From NCBI RefSeq assembly GCF_003144115.1, contig NW_020312017.1, positions 302,845-366,844 of the forward strand: a DNA stretch of 64,000 nucleotides. Reading direction: 5' to 3'. Shown here piece by piece: positions 1 to 11,875 of the stretch. A program made the translations under genes and the position numbers. This DNA is from Tilletiopsis washingtonensis. Its lineage: Eukaryota > Basidiomycota > Exobasidiomycetes > Entylomatales. Below the pieces are notes generated by a model. That model was not told where the DNA came from and ran no database searches. It saw only the letters and a program-made list of their open reading frames with translations. Every line of letters starts with the position of its first letter. The stretch's first letter is position 1.

Positions 1-83
1 GAGACCGGCGCCGCACTCCTCTGTCCGAGAAGGACCAGCTGCGACAGCTGCGACGGCTTCGGCTCGGCCGAGGCGTGAAGTAA
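1..83 (+). CDS. 3' end of an unknown gene (partial)
   Basis: A frame is open from the left edge (codons starting at base 3) to a TAA at 81-83. It would encode a basic, helical C-terminus ending LRQLRRLRLGRGVK. The other two plus frames also stop within about 95 bases, so the assignment rests only on the coding-like composition and on the convergent layout with TIM50, whose stop lies at 223. No function can be given. Bases 84-222 would be the shared 3' region. Confidence 0.3.
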   Translation, partial: DRRRTPLSEKDQLRQLRRLRLGRGVK

Positions 84-222
84 TGCGCTAACAATGCCCC
101 GGCCCCGATCGCAGCGCTGTCTGCCATCACCCCGCAGAACATCGTCCGAAGTGGTGGGTGTATTGCAGCGCATCGCGTGACAGAGGAGTACAGAAGTGAG
201 CGGCAGTGCGGACTTTGCCTCT

Positions 223-2013
223 TCACGACGCCGGAGCAGCACCCTCTGGGCCCGGCGGCGGCGCCATGCCCTGGCCCGTCAGCATACTGCAAGAGGCGCC
301 TGTGAGCAGGCGAGCAGAGCATGCAGGACGAGCAACTCACCCCCAGGCGCTGAGCTTCATCTCCTTGATCTGTCGCTCCTGATCCTCCTTGGCCTGCCGG
401 CGGATCGCCTCGCCGTTCTCGCGCCAGTACTTTTGATCCTCCTGGAAGGCCTGCATGTAGCGCTCCCGCTCCGACTCGTACCACGACTTTTGCGGCGCGG
501 CACCGGCGCCCTCGCGCTGGAGAGGTGATGTCAGCGCAAGCTGCAGAGCGTGGAGCACATGTCGGCCTCACCAGGCCGCCAAAGAGACGCTTCGACTGCT
601 TGGCCTTGCGGTCCGCCTCGTCGGCCTTCAGCGTCGACGCGAGCCGCTTGGCGTGCTCTGTGGGGATGTGCAGGCCCTCGTAGCTCTTGATCGGCCTCCG
701 CACGTCCTCGATGCCGTAGATGCCAATCGCTGCAAAGCATCAGTTAGCGCGCGTCTTGCGAGGCAGCAGCAGGCAACTCACACTCCAGGAACGGAATCAG
801 GCCAACGAGCTCCGTGTCCTTCGGGTCGCCCTCCCACTTCTTCACCACGATGCCGTTCTCTGGCTGCAGCTCAAACGCCGTCGCATCTGTGTCGAGCACG
901 ATGACCTTTGACAGGTCGCGGTTGAGGTAGCTGAGGTCCTTGACGACGTTGCCCGAGTCGCTCGTCTTGCAGCTCTCGCGGAAGAGCGTGTAGGCCACGT
1001 AGCGGCGGTCCGGGTCGAGCTTCTCAATCACGGGGCCGGCAATGTAGAACGGCTGGCGCGTGAAGAGCACAATCTCGTAGAACTGCGAGAGGTACGCGAG
1101 GAAGTAGTCGAGGCCGGGACGCTTGGCTGTCCGCCAGGCATCCTTGCGCGTCCACGTCGAGGAGACGAGCAGCTTGTCGACGTCCAGCACGAGCGTGTAC
1201 GGCCGCTGGTACGGGAACGGCAGCGGCTCGGGCAGCAGCTTCTCCCATGCCGGGTCCTTCACAGAGGTGTACATCGAGCGCAGGCGCGTCTGCACCCGCC
1301 CGAAGAAGCCCTGCGCTGACGGGTCCTGCAAGCAAGGAGTGTGAGATGCTGCGCATCAAAGAGCTGCGAACGAGCTCTTCTGCAGGTGCTGGGCTGCGAG
1401 CTGAGCTCCTGCTCCCAGCATGGCGCCTTTGACAGCGGCGCAACGAGGCTCTCCCCTTTCTCCCATCCTCTCACCTCTCTTCGCGATGACTCACATCTCC
1501 GTACTTCTGCCGCTCCTCAATCGTCTCCCAGTCCCGGCCCATGTTGCCCACCACAGCGCCAATGCCGACCAGGCCGAGCACGCCAAAGATGCGTGCCGTC
1601 TGCTTGCGCTGCCGGTCCTGGCTCGTCTGCGCACCACGCGCCTTGGCGTTCGTCTTGCCGCCCTTGCCTCCCATCTCGCCCTCAATAGCAGCCATGGCGA
1701 GCGATGTGTCGATGTCGGCGAAGCTCGTCGAGCGGCGCAGGTCCTTTCGTGGCGCCGCCGGCGGTGCGGCTTGCGGCGCAGCTGCGTCCGCCTGCGGCTC
1801 CGACGCCTTCTCAGCGGATGCACTGCTCTCTTCTGGCCGCGACGCGGCGCCCTTGTCCTCGGGCACGCGAGCGCATCGCGAGGCGCTGTTGCTGAGCGAG
1901 CGCGCAGCAGCGTCACCGGCAAGTGGAGCAGGCGCGCCCGCACCGGCAGCGGCCTGGCGCAGCGCAGCTCTCCGGGCCACGGCGCCGGAGCGGAGCAGCG
2001 ACGCGGCGATCAT
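223..2013 (-). CDS. TIM50: Mitochondrial import inner membrane translocase subunit TIM50
   Basis: Presequence receptor of the TIM23 complex, anchored in the inner mitochondrial membrane with its main domain in the intermembrane space. I place five exons: 2013-1495, 1325-782, 729-572, 516-341 and 286-223, giving 486 residues. The N-terminus is Arg/Ala-rich and lacks early acids, as in a presequence. A single membrane segment, [18 protein letters not shown], follows near residue 150. The FCP1/NIF-like domain starts at [16 protein letters not shown] and contains [13 protein letters not shown] and YEIVLFT, both TIM50 hallmarks. The family keeps the phosphatase fold, but I cannot infer catalysis. 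The last intron (340-287) restores a Pro/Gly-rich tail ending PEGAAPAS; without it the frame would stop just after SAWG. All junctions are GT-AG and in phase. The gene is divergent from the next one. Confidence 0.95.
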
Positions 2014-2760
2014 GGCTCGACGGGTATGGAGTCGAGCGATGCGGAAGGGCGAGAGAATGTGTTGGTGAGAGCGGTGCTGCGCTCGTCGTCGTCGGCAGTA
2101 CTTCTTGCTGACGCAGGACAAGGGACGGCGCTGCGATTTTCTCTCGCGCGGGACGCGTGGGAGCAGGCCGCTGTGCTGCGAGAACGACCTCGGGCCGGTC
2201 CGCCAGCTGCTCGCTCTCGAGGCGCTCAACCACCACCATCAAGACGCACCGCACACAGAGCGATGTGAAGACATTCTCAAAATGCTCAGTTTCACGTATT
2301 CGTCGGGCGGATGGTGCTGCGAGCGCGGCACGCAGATATCGCTGCGCCCAGTGTGGACAAAGGACGGATGGGGACAAGCAGTCCTGCTGCTGAGCCGAGC
2401 AACGAGGTATTCTGACCGCTTTGAGCAGCCAGCGGCACCGACGTAAGCGCGGACCGGAGAGCTCGGACACCGAGCCGTCATGCGCCGAGATTGTCTTGTC
2501 CCTCACGTGGTGAAGGAGCACGAATAGACGGCGACAGCTCATGCTGGCGGCCCGAGCGTCAGCCCTGCGTCGCGGGCGCGCGGCCCTGTGCGCTCGGTTC
2601 GCTACAGCATCGCAGGTCGAGCACGATGGAGATCCGACAGCTACACTGCACCCTGTCGCTGCCGTCTCGGCTCTGACGAGGTATAAGAGACGCAGGCCTC
2701 GTCGACTTTGACTTCCCTCCTCACCTCAGTCCCTTCGTCGACCTCACACTCTCCTCCCTC
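2014..2760. other. Intergenic, divergent promoter region
   Basis: 747 bp between the TIM50 start and the start of the downstream mitochondrial protein. Open frames on both strands here are not supported by splice structure or by any recognisable protein. The only specific signal I see is a TATA-like box close to the rightward gene. Confidence 0.6.
2680..2690 (+). promoter_or_regulatory. TATA-like box
   Basis: GGTATAAGAGA lies 70 bp upstream of the ATG at 2761. The same 10-mer GGTATAAGAG recurs at 54159-54168 upstream of the sulfite oxidase gene, which supports a real core-promoter element in this otherwise AT-poor sequence. The transcription start is not known. Confidence 0.5.
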
Positions 2761-4611
2761 ATGAACGCTCTTCGCACTGCCCATCGCATCGGCCTCAAGG
2801 GCTGCTCGACTCGTCGAGGTGTGGTCTACCGTTGTGGCCTGCCTGCTCAGCGGGGCTTCGCCTCGACGGCGCCCACGCTCGCGAGTCTGTCCAACTGGAG
2901 CCCCAACCTCATCGCTCCGCCGCCTGGGCTGTCAGCCGCTGGGGCTTCGTCGCCGACTGTCAGCGCTAGCACGCCTGCGTCGTACAACAATGCTGGCGTT
3001 CTACCGTCGTCGACCAGCACTGGCAGCCCGGCACCGTCGAACAACGCTGGCGCGCTGTCGCGGTCGGGCGGAAGTGCCTCTGGCGTCTACCAGAACTTTC
3101 AACGTGACTGGGACGTCGTCACTGCAGGCCTGAAGGAGAGCGCGATGCAATTCCATGAGGCTGTCGCGGCGAACCAAGAGCGCATCGCCGCGCTCGAGAC
3201 CCGCCGCGAGGAGCACCTTGCGTCCGTCAAGGCGTTCGAGACGCGCCTCGAGGAGCAGCACAAGGAGTCCGTCAAGGCGCTGGCCGAGCATCGCCACTAC
3301 GCGCGCCTGCAGCGCAAGCACGATCGCGAAGCCATGAAGGAGATTCAGCGTCGCCAGCTCGAGGCTCGCACCGGCACACAAGCGCTCCACGACTCGCTCC
3401 AGGACCTGCGTACCGCTCTCTTCGACTTCGTCTTGCACGCCAAGAACCAGGAGGCCATGTATTCGCGCACGCTCGCGCGGCTCGAGCCTGCGCCGGCCAA
3501 GCAGCGCGTCAAGGAGCAATCGGCCGCGGTCGAGAAGGCAGTGATGGCCAAGGTCAGCGCGGAGAAGGGGCTGCGCCTCTCCGAGCAGCTAGTCGAGGAG
3601 ACAGCTGTGAAGCCGGCAAAAGCACTCGGGGAGCGCATCGCAGCGGCCTTCTTCTGGCTCACGGGCCCGATGTGCTTGCTGTTCGGTTTAACATCCTACG
3701 CCCTCGCCGAACCTGAGCAAGTCGCTGGCATCAAGCAGGCTTTCGGCGGCGGTGCGAGTTCCGGCGGCGCGAGCGGTGCCTCGCGGAGTGGTGGCCGTTC
3801 GGCCAGCTCTGCAAAAGCGCCGATGCAGGCCGCATCTGCCACGCCGTCCTCGTCTGCGAAAGACGCAGCCATTGTGACCGGCGGCCTAGCAGCTGCTGTG
3901 AGCGCAGAGCAAGCAGCCAGGCGTGCCGCAGCCGAGGACAAGGCCAACTCGTCGAAGCCCGCCACGAAGACCAACGCCACTCACAACGAGGCACCTCGGG
4001 CCCCGCCTGCCCTCGGCACACGCAGCTTCCTCGTTCAGGCACTGCCCACCATTGTCCCTTCGGGACTCGACACTGTCATTCCAGTCGACCGCGTGGTGAG
4101 TATCTCAGCACTCTGACGCGGGCCTAGGGCTGACGCAAAGTCCGTTCGCAGATCGCAGATCTGCGAGACCATGCGCTTCTGTCGTCCGACCAAATGAGTA
4201 AGTCTTCCGTGAGCCGGATGCGGCTGAGCACACTCCAAGATTGACGCGCTCTGCCTGTCAGCTATTCGCACGATGAAGCACTACGAGTTTCACCTGCTCA
4301 AGTTATTCGGCGAGCTGCGGCGCCAGAACCAGCCGCTCACCGTGCGCACCTATCTGCAAGCGACGAGCAAGCTCCGCGAGTCGTCCGCTCTCCACCGCAT
4401 CGTCGCGTGGAACACGGCATACGGCAAGCGCGACTACGCCTTGCAGACGCTGACGAACAGCCAGCGCCGCAACCTGGACGTGAGCCGCGCCGTCGGCTTC
4501 GGCCAGGACGTCGAGGAAGACCCTCTAATGATGGGCCTGCGCGCGTTGGACCGCCGCGCGGCGCTCGCCGGCTCGGCTGCCCCTGCTGCTCCTACTGCTC
4601 GACTGGTCTAG
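2761..4611 (+). CDS. Unknown mitochondrial coiled-coil membrane protein
   Basis: Not recognised. Exons 2761-4095, 4152-4197 and 4262-4611 give 576 residues. The first 30 residues are basic, Ser/Arg-rich and acid-free and end in a mitochondrial presequence-like RGFAST. A Ser/Thr/Pro-rich stretch follows, then a long coiled coil (about residues 115-290; repeated AALETRREEHLASVKAFETR-type heptads), then one membrane segment (AAFFWLTGPMCLLFGLTSYAL, about 298-318). After a low-complexity Gly/Ser/Ala linker comes a conserved-looking C-terminal helical region with HYEFHLLKLFGELRRQNQ. The architecture suggests an inner-membrane protein with coils on one or both sides, comparable in layout (not in sequence) to Mdm33/She9. 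The ATG is the first in-frame one after the TATA-like box. The end of the gene faces the Myb-domain gene. Confidence 0.8.
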
Positions 4612-4872
4612 TCGCCTCTCCTCTCCTCTGTCTACGCGACCACACCCTCCTTTATGCCATCTATCTATGCGCACTGAGAGACGGAAGAGCCGCCCGCCGT
4701 GGACGAGTCCAAGTGGTGATGTTCGATTTGCGAGCGGACGTGCTGTGAGAGCGATTCGAGGGGGAGCGAGAGACTAGCGGAGCGCCTGGAGTACAATGGG
4801 GACCGGCAGGCAGGAGAGAGCAGAACAGCGAGCACGAGGAAAAGACAGTGAGAGTAGAGTGTGTGTGTGGGA

Positions 4873-7800
4873 TCAGGGGTCGGACTGCTGGCTCGCAGCG
4901 GCGTTGTTGGAGGCGGCCTGCGTCTTGCGGCGCATGAGCAGGGCGCGCTGGCGGCACTGGTGGTACGAGCGCGTGCCGACGCTGCGGGCGACGGCTTCCC
5001 ATCTGAGAGGCAGAGCATGTCAGCGATCAGGTCGGCAAGCAGCTTGATTCGCGCTGACTCACCGTTGGCCGTGCTCGCTGATGGCGCGGCGCAGCTTGCG
5101 GTCCTCCTCCTCGCTCCAGCGAATGTACGGCAGGCGCTTGTCCGGGCTGGTGTTGCCGCCCTTGCTCTTGGCCGGGCTGCTCTGCACCTCCTGCACCGGC
5201 GTCACGCCGCTGTCGTCGCGCGAGTACGACGGCTCAGACGGCATGTGGCGGACTTGAGGCGGCGGCGTGACGGGCCGCGGAGGGTAGGGAATCGGCGCAT
5301 ACTCGAGCACGCGCGGCGCACCGCCGGTGGGCGAGGCGAGCCACGGCTGCGGGCCTGGGACGGGCGGAGGGGCCGGGTAGCCGTAGCTCGGCGGGTGCTG
5401 CAGCAGCGGGCCAGGGAACGGCGGAGGCCCGCCGAAGCGGGCACCTCGCACGCGCTCGCCCAGGTGGTAGGCGTCGTTCACCGGCCGAGCAGGCCAGCGT
5501 GGGTCCTCGACTGCCATGCCCTCGTCGGAAGTGCCGCCGGCGCCGTCGCTGTGCTGCGAGCGGTCCGAGCTCTGGCTCGGCACCTGGCTCGCCGCCGCCT
5601 GGTCCGCGAGGAGGTCCAGCGCGGACAGGCCAGAGGTGGTAGGGTCAGCGCCCTCGGTGCTGGTGCGCACACGACGGCCTCCGAAGGTGGCGCCGGCACG
5701 CTTGTCGGGCGAAAGGGAGAGACCCATGCGCTGCCGGTCCATGTCGAACGCAGCGCTCGACACGCGGCGACGCTTCGGGCTCTCGAACGCATCTTGAGGC
5801 GCGAGCTGCTCGTGGGCAGCCAGAGGCGAGCTCGGCGTCATGCGCGGGAAGTACGGCGCGCTGCTCGGCCCCACCGAGACCTGCGTGCCGTCTGGTCGGC
5901 TGCTGCCGCCCGGACCACGCTCGCCGGGCGTAAAGACGCTCTGCGCGGCGTGCAGAAGCTCGTCGATGCCCGTGCTGGCCGCGAAAGAGGCAGACGACAT
6001 GGCGCTCTCGTTGCGCTCGTGCGGGCCTGCCCAGCGCGGGCCAGCGAACGGCCGCGCACCAGCGCTCTCCATGGTGGCGTCGAGCAGGCCGCCAGTCGTT
6101 CGGCCAATGGACCGCGGAGTCGGGCGCACGCTGCCGGGTCCGTTGACGTGTCGAGGCGTGCGCGGTGTCTGCGGGGTCCGCGGTGCCATGCCCGGAGGCG
6201 GCGTGCGCGGCCGACCATCGTCGAGTGCGTGGCGATCCTCGAAGCGGGCCTGCTCAGCTGCATGCGCCGACCGCTTCTGCGGCGAGCCAGCCGTGCTTGT
6301 GTGGCCATCGCCGCGGCGCACCTCGCGCATGCGCCGAGCAGCCAGCAGCAGGTGCTCAGCCTCGGCGTCTCCCATGGTGGGGCCGCGCCGGCGCCGGCTC
6401 GTGCTGCGCTTGACGCGGCCAGGTGTGCTGTGCACGCCAGACTCGTCTGCGGCACCGCCTGCCTCCGTGCTGACCACCTTGGTGCCGCCAGAGATGAGCA
6501 GCGGGCGCAGGGCGCGCAGCTCCTTCTCGAGCACCTCGCGCTGTGCCTCCACCTCGCGCACGCGCGACTTAAGGTGCCGCTTGTCCGAGAGCAGCTTGTT
6601 GCGCTCGCGCACGATCGACGAGAGCGGCGAGAGCGTCGCCTCAATGGGGTCTTGCACGGTGGCCTGCGTCTCGATGGCAGGCATGCCGCTGTCGCGGATG
6701 CCAAGACCGGCAGGCGCCGACTCGGCGTCCATGTTCGAGCCGGTGGCCGCGGCTGGCTCGGCAGCTGGCGAGCTGCGTCCTTCTCCGAGCTCGAATGGCG
6801 CGGCCAGAGCGCCTGGCGAAGCCTCCGTGGTGCCGATCGGCGCTGAGGCCGGCGTCTTCTGCGCCGTGCGCGGGCCCAATGCTGCCTGCGCTCGCGCGGC
6901 CTGCTGCTGTGCCCATGCGCCCGTGTGGTTGCGCATCGTGTCCGCCCAGCGCAGCTCCTCGTCGACGCTGCGTGCACGAGCGTGCTCGACCTCGTCTGCC
7001 CGCGCCTCGGCACGCGCAAGCTTCAGGCCAAGCATGCGTGCCTGAGAGCGCAGCCCCTCGAGCTCGACGGCCTGCCGGGCAGCAGAGAGCTGCGCGGCCG
7101 TGAGCGAGGCGTGAGAGGTGGTGCGCTGCGATGTGAGCGCTGAGACCGCGCGCAGGCGCACGCGGTGGAGCTGGAGCGATGCATCAGCCGAGCTGGCCAC
7201 GTTGGCGCTCGGTCGACGGCTACTCACCGTCTCGTGCAGGCTGCTGATGTGCCGGTCCTGCTGCTGGGCATGTCGCACCAATGATCGTGCCTGAAGAAGC
7301 GTCGTGAGCGATCTGAAGCGACCGCAAAAAGCGCAGAATATTCACCATGTCGGCGAGCTCTTTCTCGGCAGCAGATGCGGTGCTCAAGCTCATCGCATCG
7401 AGGCGTGCCGCCATCTGGTCGACGTCGTTCGTGCTGAGGCCACTTGGCCGTTCTTCTTCGTCGCCCTCGGCGAACAGCAGCGCGCTGATCTCCTCTGCAC
7501 TCGGGCCCAGCGCACCGACAGAGGAGAGGTGGCCTTCGGAGGCGCCGAGCATCGGACTCGGCGTGCGGCTGCGCGATGAGTGCGAGTCGCTCACACCGCC
7601 ATCGCGGCTGTCGTCCGAGTCCATGTCTGCGGCCGCCGACCACACGCCGTGGCGTGCCTCTGCAGTGCGGCCACGGCCTCGCGATGCGTGCGCACGCCGG
7701 CCGTTCTCCTGCAGCGTCAACTCGCGCTCCGTCTTGACCGCCGGCTGCCGCCGCGGCGTGTCCTCCTCTCCCGGCGGCGGCGATGAGCCCATGACAGCAT

Positions 7801-8179
7801 GCAGACCCTGGTGCGCAGCAGCACCACGGCCGCTCAGACGCTTCGTGCGGCGAGCGATGACGGCGAACGACGGACTGCCGTCGATGTGCTCGGGCTCCGA
7901 GTCCGACGGCCCGGCCTCAGCATTCGTGGGCGCCGGCGCGGCTGCGCTGCCGGCGGGTGGCGCGCGCGAGGCACTGACGTCGATGTGCGAAGTAGGCGGC
8001 GTAGGCAGCGTGCCGGCGCCCTGCGGTGGTGTCGAGGGCCCGTCGTGGCGCTTCGCATCATGCTGCGAGCCGCGGCGGCTCGACGAGCGCGGCGTGGCTT
8101 CGTCAACAGCGCGCATGGCCACGTCGGGCCGCGCTGACGCAGACCCGCCGCCGAGCATGGGTGCGACGGCGTGCCGCAT
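4873..8179 (-). CDS. Large disordered protein with C-terminal Myb/SANT domain
   Basis: Exons 8179-7346, 7290-5063 and 5002-4873 give 1063 residues. Most of the protein is Ser/Pro/Ala/Arg-rich and probably disordered. Two stretches look like coiled coils: about residues 341-391 and 504-543 (IVRERNKLLSDKRHLKSRV onward). The only recognisable fold is at the very end: RWSEEEDRKLRRAISEHGQ continues across the last intron into RWEAVARSVGTRSYHQCRQR, a three-helix Myb/SANT motif with the expected spaced tryptophans and a basic third helix. This suggests sequence-specific DNA binding, possibly as a dimer through the coils. A C-terminal single Myb domain is also seen in telomere-binding proteins of the TRF/Taz1 type, but the usual telobox core is absent. 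I chose ATG 8179 (protein start MRHAVAPM); the frame is open further upstream without a better start. Confidence 0.8.
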
Positions 8180-8986
8180 AGAACGAGGTGGATGCACGGC
8201 GCAGTGCGGGCTGCGGTGCGCCGGCGAGGATGATGAGGAGGTGGCGCTGTGGTGGAGGCGCGCGCAGAGGTGCGGGCGGCGCGTGGCGTGGGTGTTGGGT
8301 GTTGGGCCAGCAGGTGATCTTATGCGGCGCGGCCGACTGAGAGAGATCACACAGCGGGCGCGGCGCGCGCGGCACTCGGGCAGCGGTGAGGGCGAGGGGG
8401 TGAAAATTAGCGAGGGCGCGGGAGCAGCACGGGAGCGCAGGGAACGGCGAGCAGGCGGGGCGGTAGGGATGGATGGATGGAGGAGGAAGGCACAAAACAG
8501 GGACGACGCTCGACGACGACGACGACGCCGCGCGAAAGGGACGGACGTCGTGCTGCTGCGCTGCTGACGGCGGCGGCGGTGGCTCGTTGAGCTCTCTCTC
8601 TCTCTCTCTCTCGCTGCGCGCCGATCCGCAGGCAGGCCGCCTGTGTGGCGCGTCTCAGGCACAGAGCGCCTCTGTTGTGTGTGCGGTGTGCGGTGATGCG
8701 TGTTGCTCTTGTGCCGCGCCTGTCAACGCAGCACAGATGCGGCACTCGGCCTGCGATGCCCGCCGCCGCATCCGGCAGCGCGATTCTGCACGTGGGTCTG
8801 GCGGGTGCGACTCCGGCCTTGTCGCGTGTGCTGCATGGTGACGCGCGTGGGCGCGAGCCGCCCGTCTGTCCCACGCCCACCACCCATCCCCTCGCCGAGC
8901 TCGTCGAGCACACGCCTCACTCGCGTCTCTCTCGCGTGCCTCACCTGCTGCGCAGAGGCTGCTCGCAGCCCTCGGCAGCCGCCGAC
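8180..8986. other. Intergenic, divergent promoter region
   Basis: 807 bp between two divergently transcribed genes. It holds GGAT repeats near 8468-8480 and a CT run at 8592-8612. Minus-strand frames open here look like 5' untranslated read-through of the Myb-domain gene. I see no separate gene. Confidence 0.55.
8592..8612 (+). repeat. (CT)n microsatellite
   Basis: An uninterrupted CT dinucleotide run of about ten units in the shared upstream region. Pyrimidine-rich runs of this sort are common just upstream of fungal start sites, so a promoter role is possible but unproven. Confidence 0.85.
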
Positions 8987-11077
8987 ATGGGTCGCCGGTG
9001 AGTCTGCGCGCGCATACACGCTGCTACGGGCCACACGCCTGACACGCACGCCAGCCAACAAGCATACTACGACGCGCTGCTGCTCAACAAGACAAAGGAC
9101 GTCGTGCTCGCCACGCTGCGCGCCCTCAACGAGCGCCACTCGGTGCCCTTCGTCGATCAGCTCTCGCGCGCACAGAGCGGCCTCTCGAGCGCCAGCGGCA
9201 GCGCGCCGTCTGGTGCGCGCTCGTCGGCGGCGGCCGGCAGCAGTCGCGATGCGGCACGCGGGCCTGGCCAGGCCGCTGCAGAGTACAGCTTCGAGCAGTT
9301 CGTCGAGCACTTTGACGTCGACGATAAGCTTGTGCAGCGCGTCGTCGAGACGATGATCAAGGTGAGCGACCTTTCAGGCCTTGACTGGCCCCTGGCGATA
9401 CAATCGCTCACGTACCCCCCACTTTTGCAGGAGACTGCTCTGCAGGCGCACATCTCCCTGACGAAGAAGGCTGCAGAGCGCGCTCCGCCCGCCGCACCGC
9501 TCTCGTCGTCCAACACGAGCTCCGACGAGGAAGAAGAGCGCGCGCTGGCAGCATGGCGCCGCCGCGGCAGCGGCAGTCTCACGCCCGAGCCTCCGCCGGC
9601 GTCAGTGGCCCGCTCGCTGGAGCTCGAGCATCTCTCGCGCGCACGCACTACGCAGCGTCGTCTGCTGGCGGGCGAGCCCGAGGTCAACATCTTCTCGCGC
9701 GATGCTTCCAGCTCGACGAACAGTTCGCCAGCCGGCAGCGGCCTTCGGCGCGCCGGAGCGCAGCGCGCGTCGCTCTCGCGCTACGTGATTCGTCGCGACC
9801 ACAGCTCGAGCGACCTGCGCTCCGAGGCCGAGCGCGACGCCGAACTGACGCTGAGCCAGTCGATCGCCTACGACTCGCGTCGCTCGTGGAACGACTACCT
9901 GACGAGCACGCTGCGCCAGGACGACAGCTCTGGCAGCAACGCCGCGGCCACTACTCGCGCCGCCGACCGCGCCGCCCGCTTCGCAGCGCCCGACGTGGGC
10001 ATCTCTGCGCGCCTCGAGGCGATGCGTGCTTCGGTTGCCCGTCTCGATGCCATCGCTTCGCGTCGCTCCGCCAGTGCAGCAAGTGCTCGTGCAGCCCGTC
10101 CGGCGCCTTTCCCTGCCGCCGCGGACGGTGTGCTCCGGCGCGAGCTGACACAGGGCGTCACGCTCAGCTCGAATGGCAGACCGGCTTCGTCGCAGCCGCT
10201 GTCGGACATGTTCGGCATGGAGAGGCAGCCTCGCGATGTTCTTGCCGCTGCTGCTCCGCCTCCCGCCACCGCGGCAGCGGACGCTCCTCCTGCAGCGCCT
10301 GCCGCCCAGGCGATCACCGCAGCTCGTGCCGACCTCGGCGGCCGGGCAGCCGGCTTCCGCGCCTATGCCCAGGCTCGGCGCTCGCGCGTCGAAGAGGCTC
10401 CGCAGCGTCGTCAACCCCGTCGCCAGCCCGAGCTTGTCACGCCGGCTTTTTGCGTCCGTGCCCGCGTCGTGGAGATGCAGCAATATCGCGATCAGGAGGT
10501 GCGTCTGCGCGATGCGTCTCGGCTTGGCATTGCGCACTACGCCAAGGCCGCGGAGATGAGCGAGGAGGAGGCGCAGGCATTCTTCAACGCCGAGTTCGTG
10601 CGCCAGATGCGCTACTCGCGCCGCTACATCGTGGCGCTCTTCAACCACGCCACGCTGCTCCAGCGCGGAGAGCTCGCCGCGCGCCCCTCGAGCTGGCCCG
10701 AGGGAGCCAGTGCGTACTGGCATCACGCGCTCAGCGATCCGGAGGAGCTGCACACCATGATCTCCTGGGCGTGGAAGCACGTCGTGGCCCTCATCGAGGC
10801 GGGCGAAGCGCTGCCGCAGATGGCGCATCGCTTCCTGGACTACCAGCTGGCGCTGCAGGACTGCCAGGAGTGGACCAGCCTCAAGATTCGTAGGTTGCTT
10901 GCTCATCCGAGCGACGCGGAGGCCCGCCACCTCGCCGAACGCTTCAACTTCGTGCCGCCGCAGCCTGCGGAAGGTGGTGACGCTGCCGCTGCTCCCGGCA
11001 CGTCTGACGGCGCTCGTGCCATCGCTGCCCTGCCGCAGCGCGCTCGCCAGAGCGTGGCCGAGCCTACGCTGCTCTAG
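8987..11077 (+). CDS. Unknown 654-residue protein
   Basis: Not recognised. Exons 8987-8997, 9055-9361 and 9431-11077. The first exon carries only MGRR; the acceptor at 9053-9054 (after a CTGAC branch site) joins in phase to QQAYYDALLLNKTKDVVLA, a helical N-terminus. A second helical block (SFEQFVEHFDVDDKLVQRV) follows, then about 300 residues of Ser/Ala/Arg-rich sequence. The C-terminal third is globular and rich in aromatics: FNAEFVRQMRYSRRYIVALF and then EELHTMISWAWKHVVALIE. No catalytic motif, membrane segment or targeting signal is evident. The intron 9362-9430 is 69 bases, a multiple of three, without stops, so its retention would add 23 residues. Confidence 0.8.
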
Positions 11078-11875
11078 GACGAGCCGCTGCCGCCCTGTTT
11101 ATCACTTCTCGTCGTCTCTTCGCGCCCGCATCTCTTCTTTCCCATCTTCCAGCCTTCATTCTCGCGCGCCGCGTCTCCTCCCGCATCTCGTCTCTTGTTC
11201 ACGGCCATGCCTCATACCTCTACCTCATCCACATCAACTCTAGTCATTGTCCATCGCTTCCATCAGTGCCTCTCGTCTGTTCTTTGTATGATGCAAGCGA
11301 GTGGTGAGGCCGATGCAGGCCTTTCTGTGCAGGAGAACGCAGTCGGAGTCGTGGGAGGCTGCTGAGATGCCGCAGCTGCGGGTGGGCTCGGAGAAGGCGC
11401 CTCCCCTGCCCCTGAGCGGATGCCAGCCTTCGGCATCGCGGAGCATCGGGCGTCGTCGGTGACGCTCCGACAGCAACATGCAGCATACACCGCCCCTTGG
11501 CTTGGCCGCTGCAGCTGTCAAGAAACTGCTCGTCGAGTGACACTGCATCAGAAGGAGGCGGAGGAGGGCCGAGCATCTCCGGGGGTTGCTTAAGTCGAAT
11601 AGAGCGGATTTGTAAGCTGTACTACAACGAACCCCGCCTCGCGCAAATCCCCGCATTCTTATTCGCGTCCGGCGAGAGGAGGATGCCGAGAGCCGAGTAC
11701 GGCACCACACGGCAGGACGGCAGCCAGAGCAAGCCGCGGCTGCCTTTTGCCGCCGGCGAGCCAGACGGCGGCTCCGCATCGGCAGCAGGGCGTGGCGCGG
11801 GGAAAGGAGGCATCAGCTGTCAAAAGCGCCTCTCTCTCCTCTCCTCTGCCCACATCCTCATCCTCTATCTTCACC
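11078..11875. other. Intergenic region
   Basis: 798 bp between two rightward genes. The first 150 bases are pyrimidine-rich 3' untranslated-type sequence. A minus-strand frame at 11240-11779 is open for 179 codons, but its composition (runs of Arg, Cys and Ser) looks non-coding. The octamer CTACAACG at 11622-11629 matches the arm of the palindrome at 28072-28089. A pyrimidine-rich tract precedes the start of the next gene. Confidence 0.5.

Noticed and set aside
4861-6846. 661-codon plus-strand open frame
   Set aside because: It is the mirror of the Myb-domain gene on the minus strand, which has proper introns, a start and a recognisable C-terminal fold.
11240-11779. 179-codon minus-strand open frame between two rightward genes
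   Set aside because: Composition is dominated by Arg, Cys and Ser with no recognisable motif or splice partner; long open frames arise easily at this GC content.
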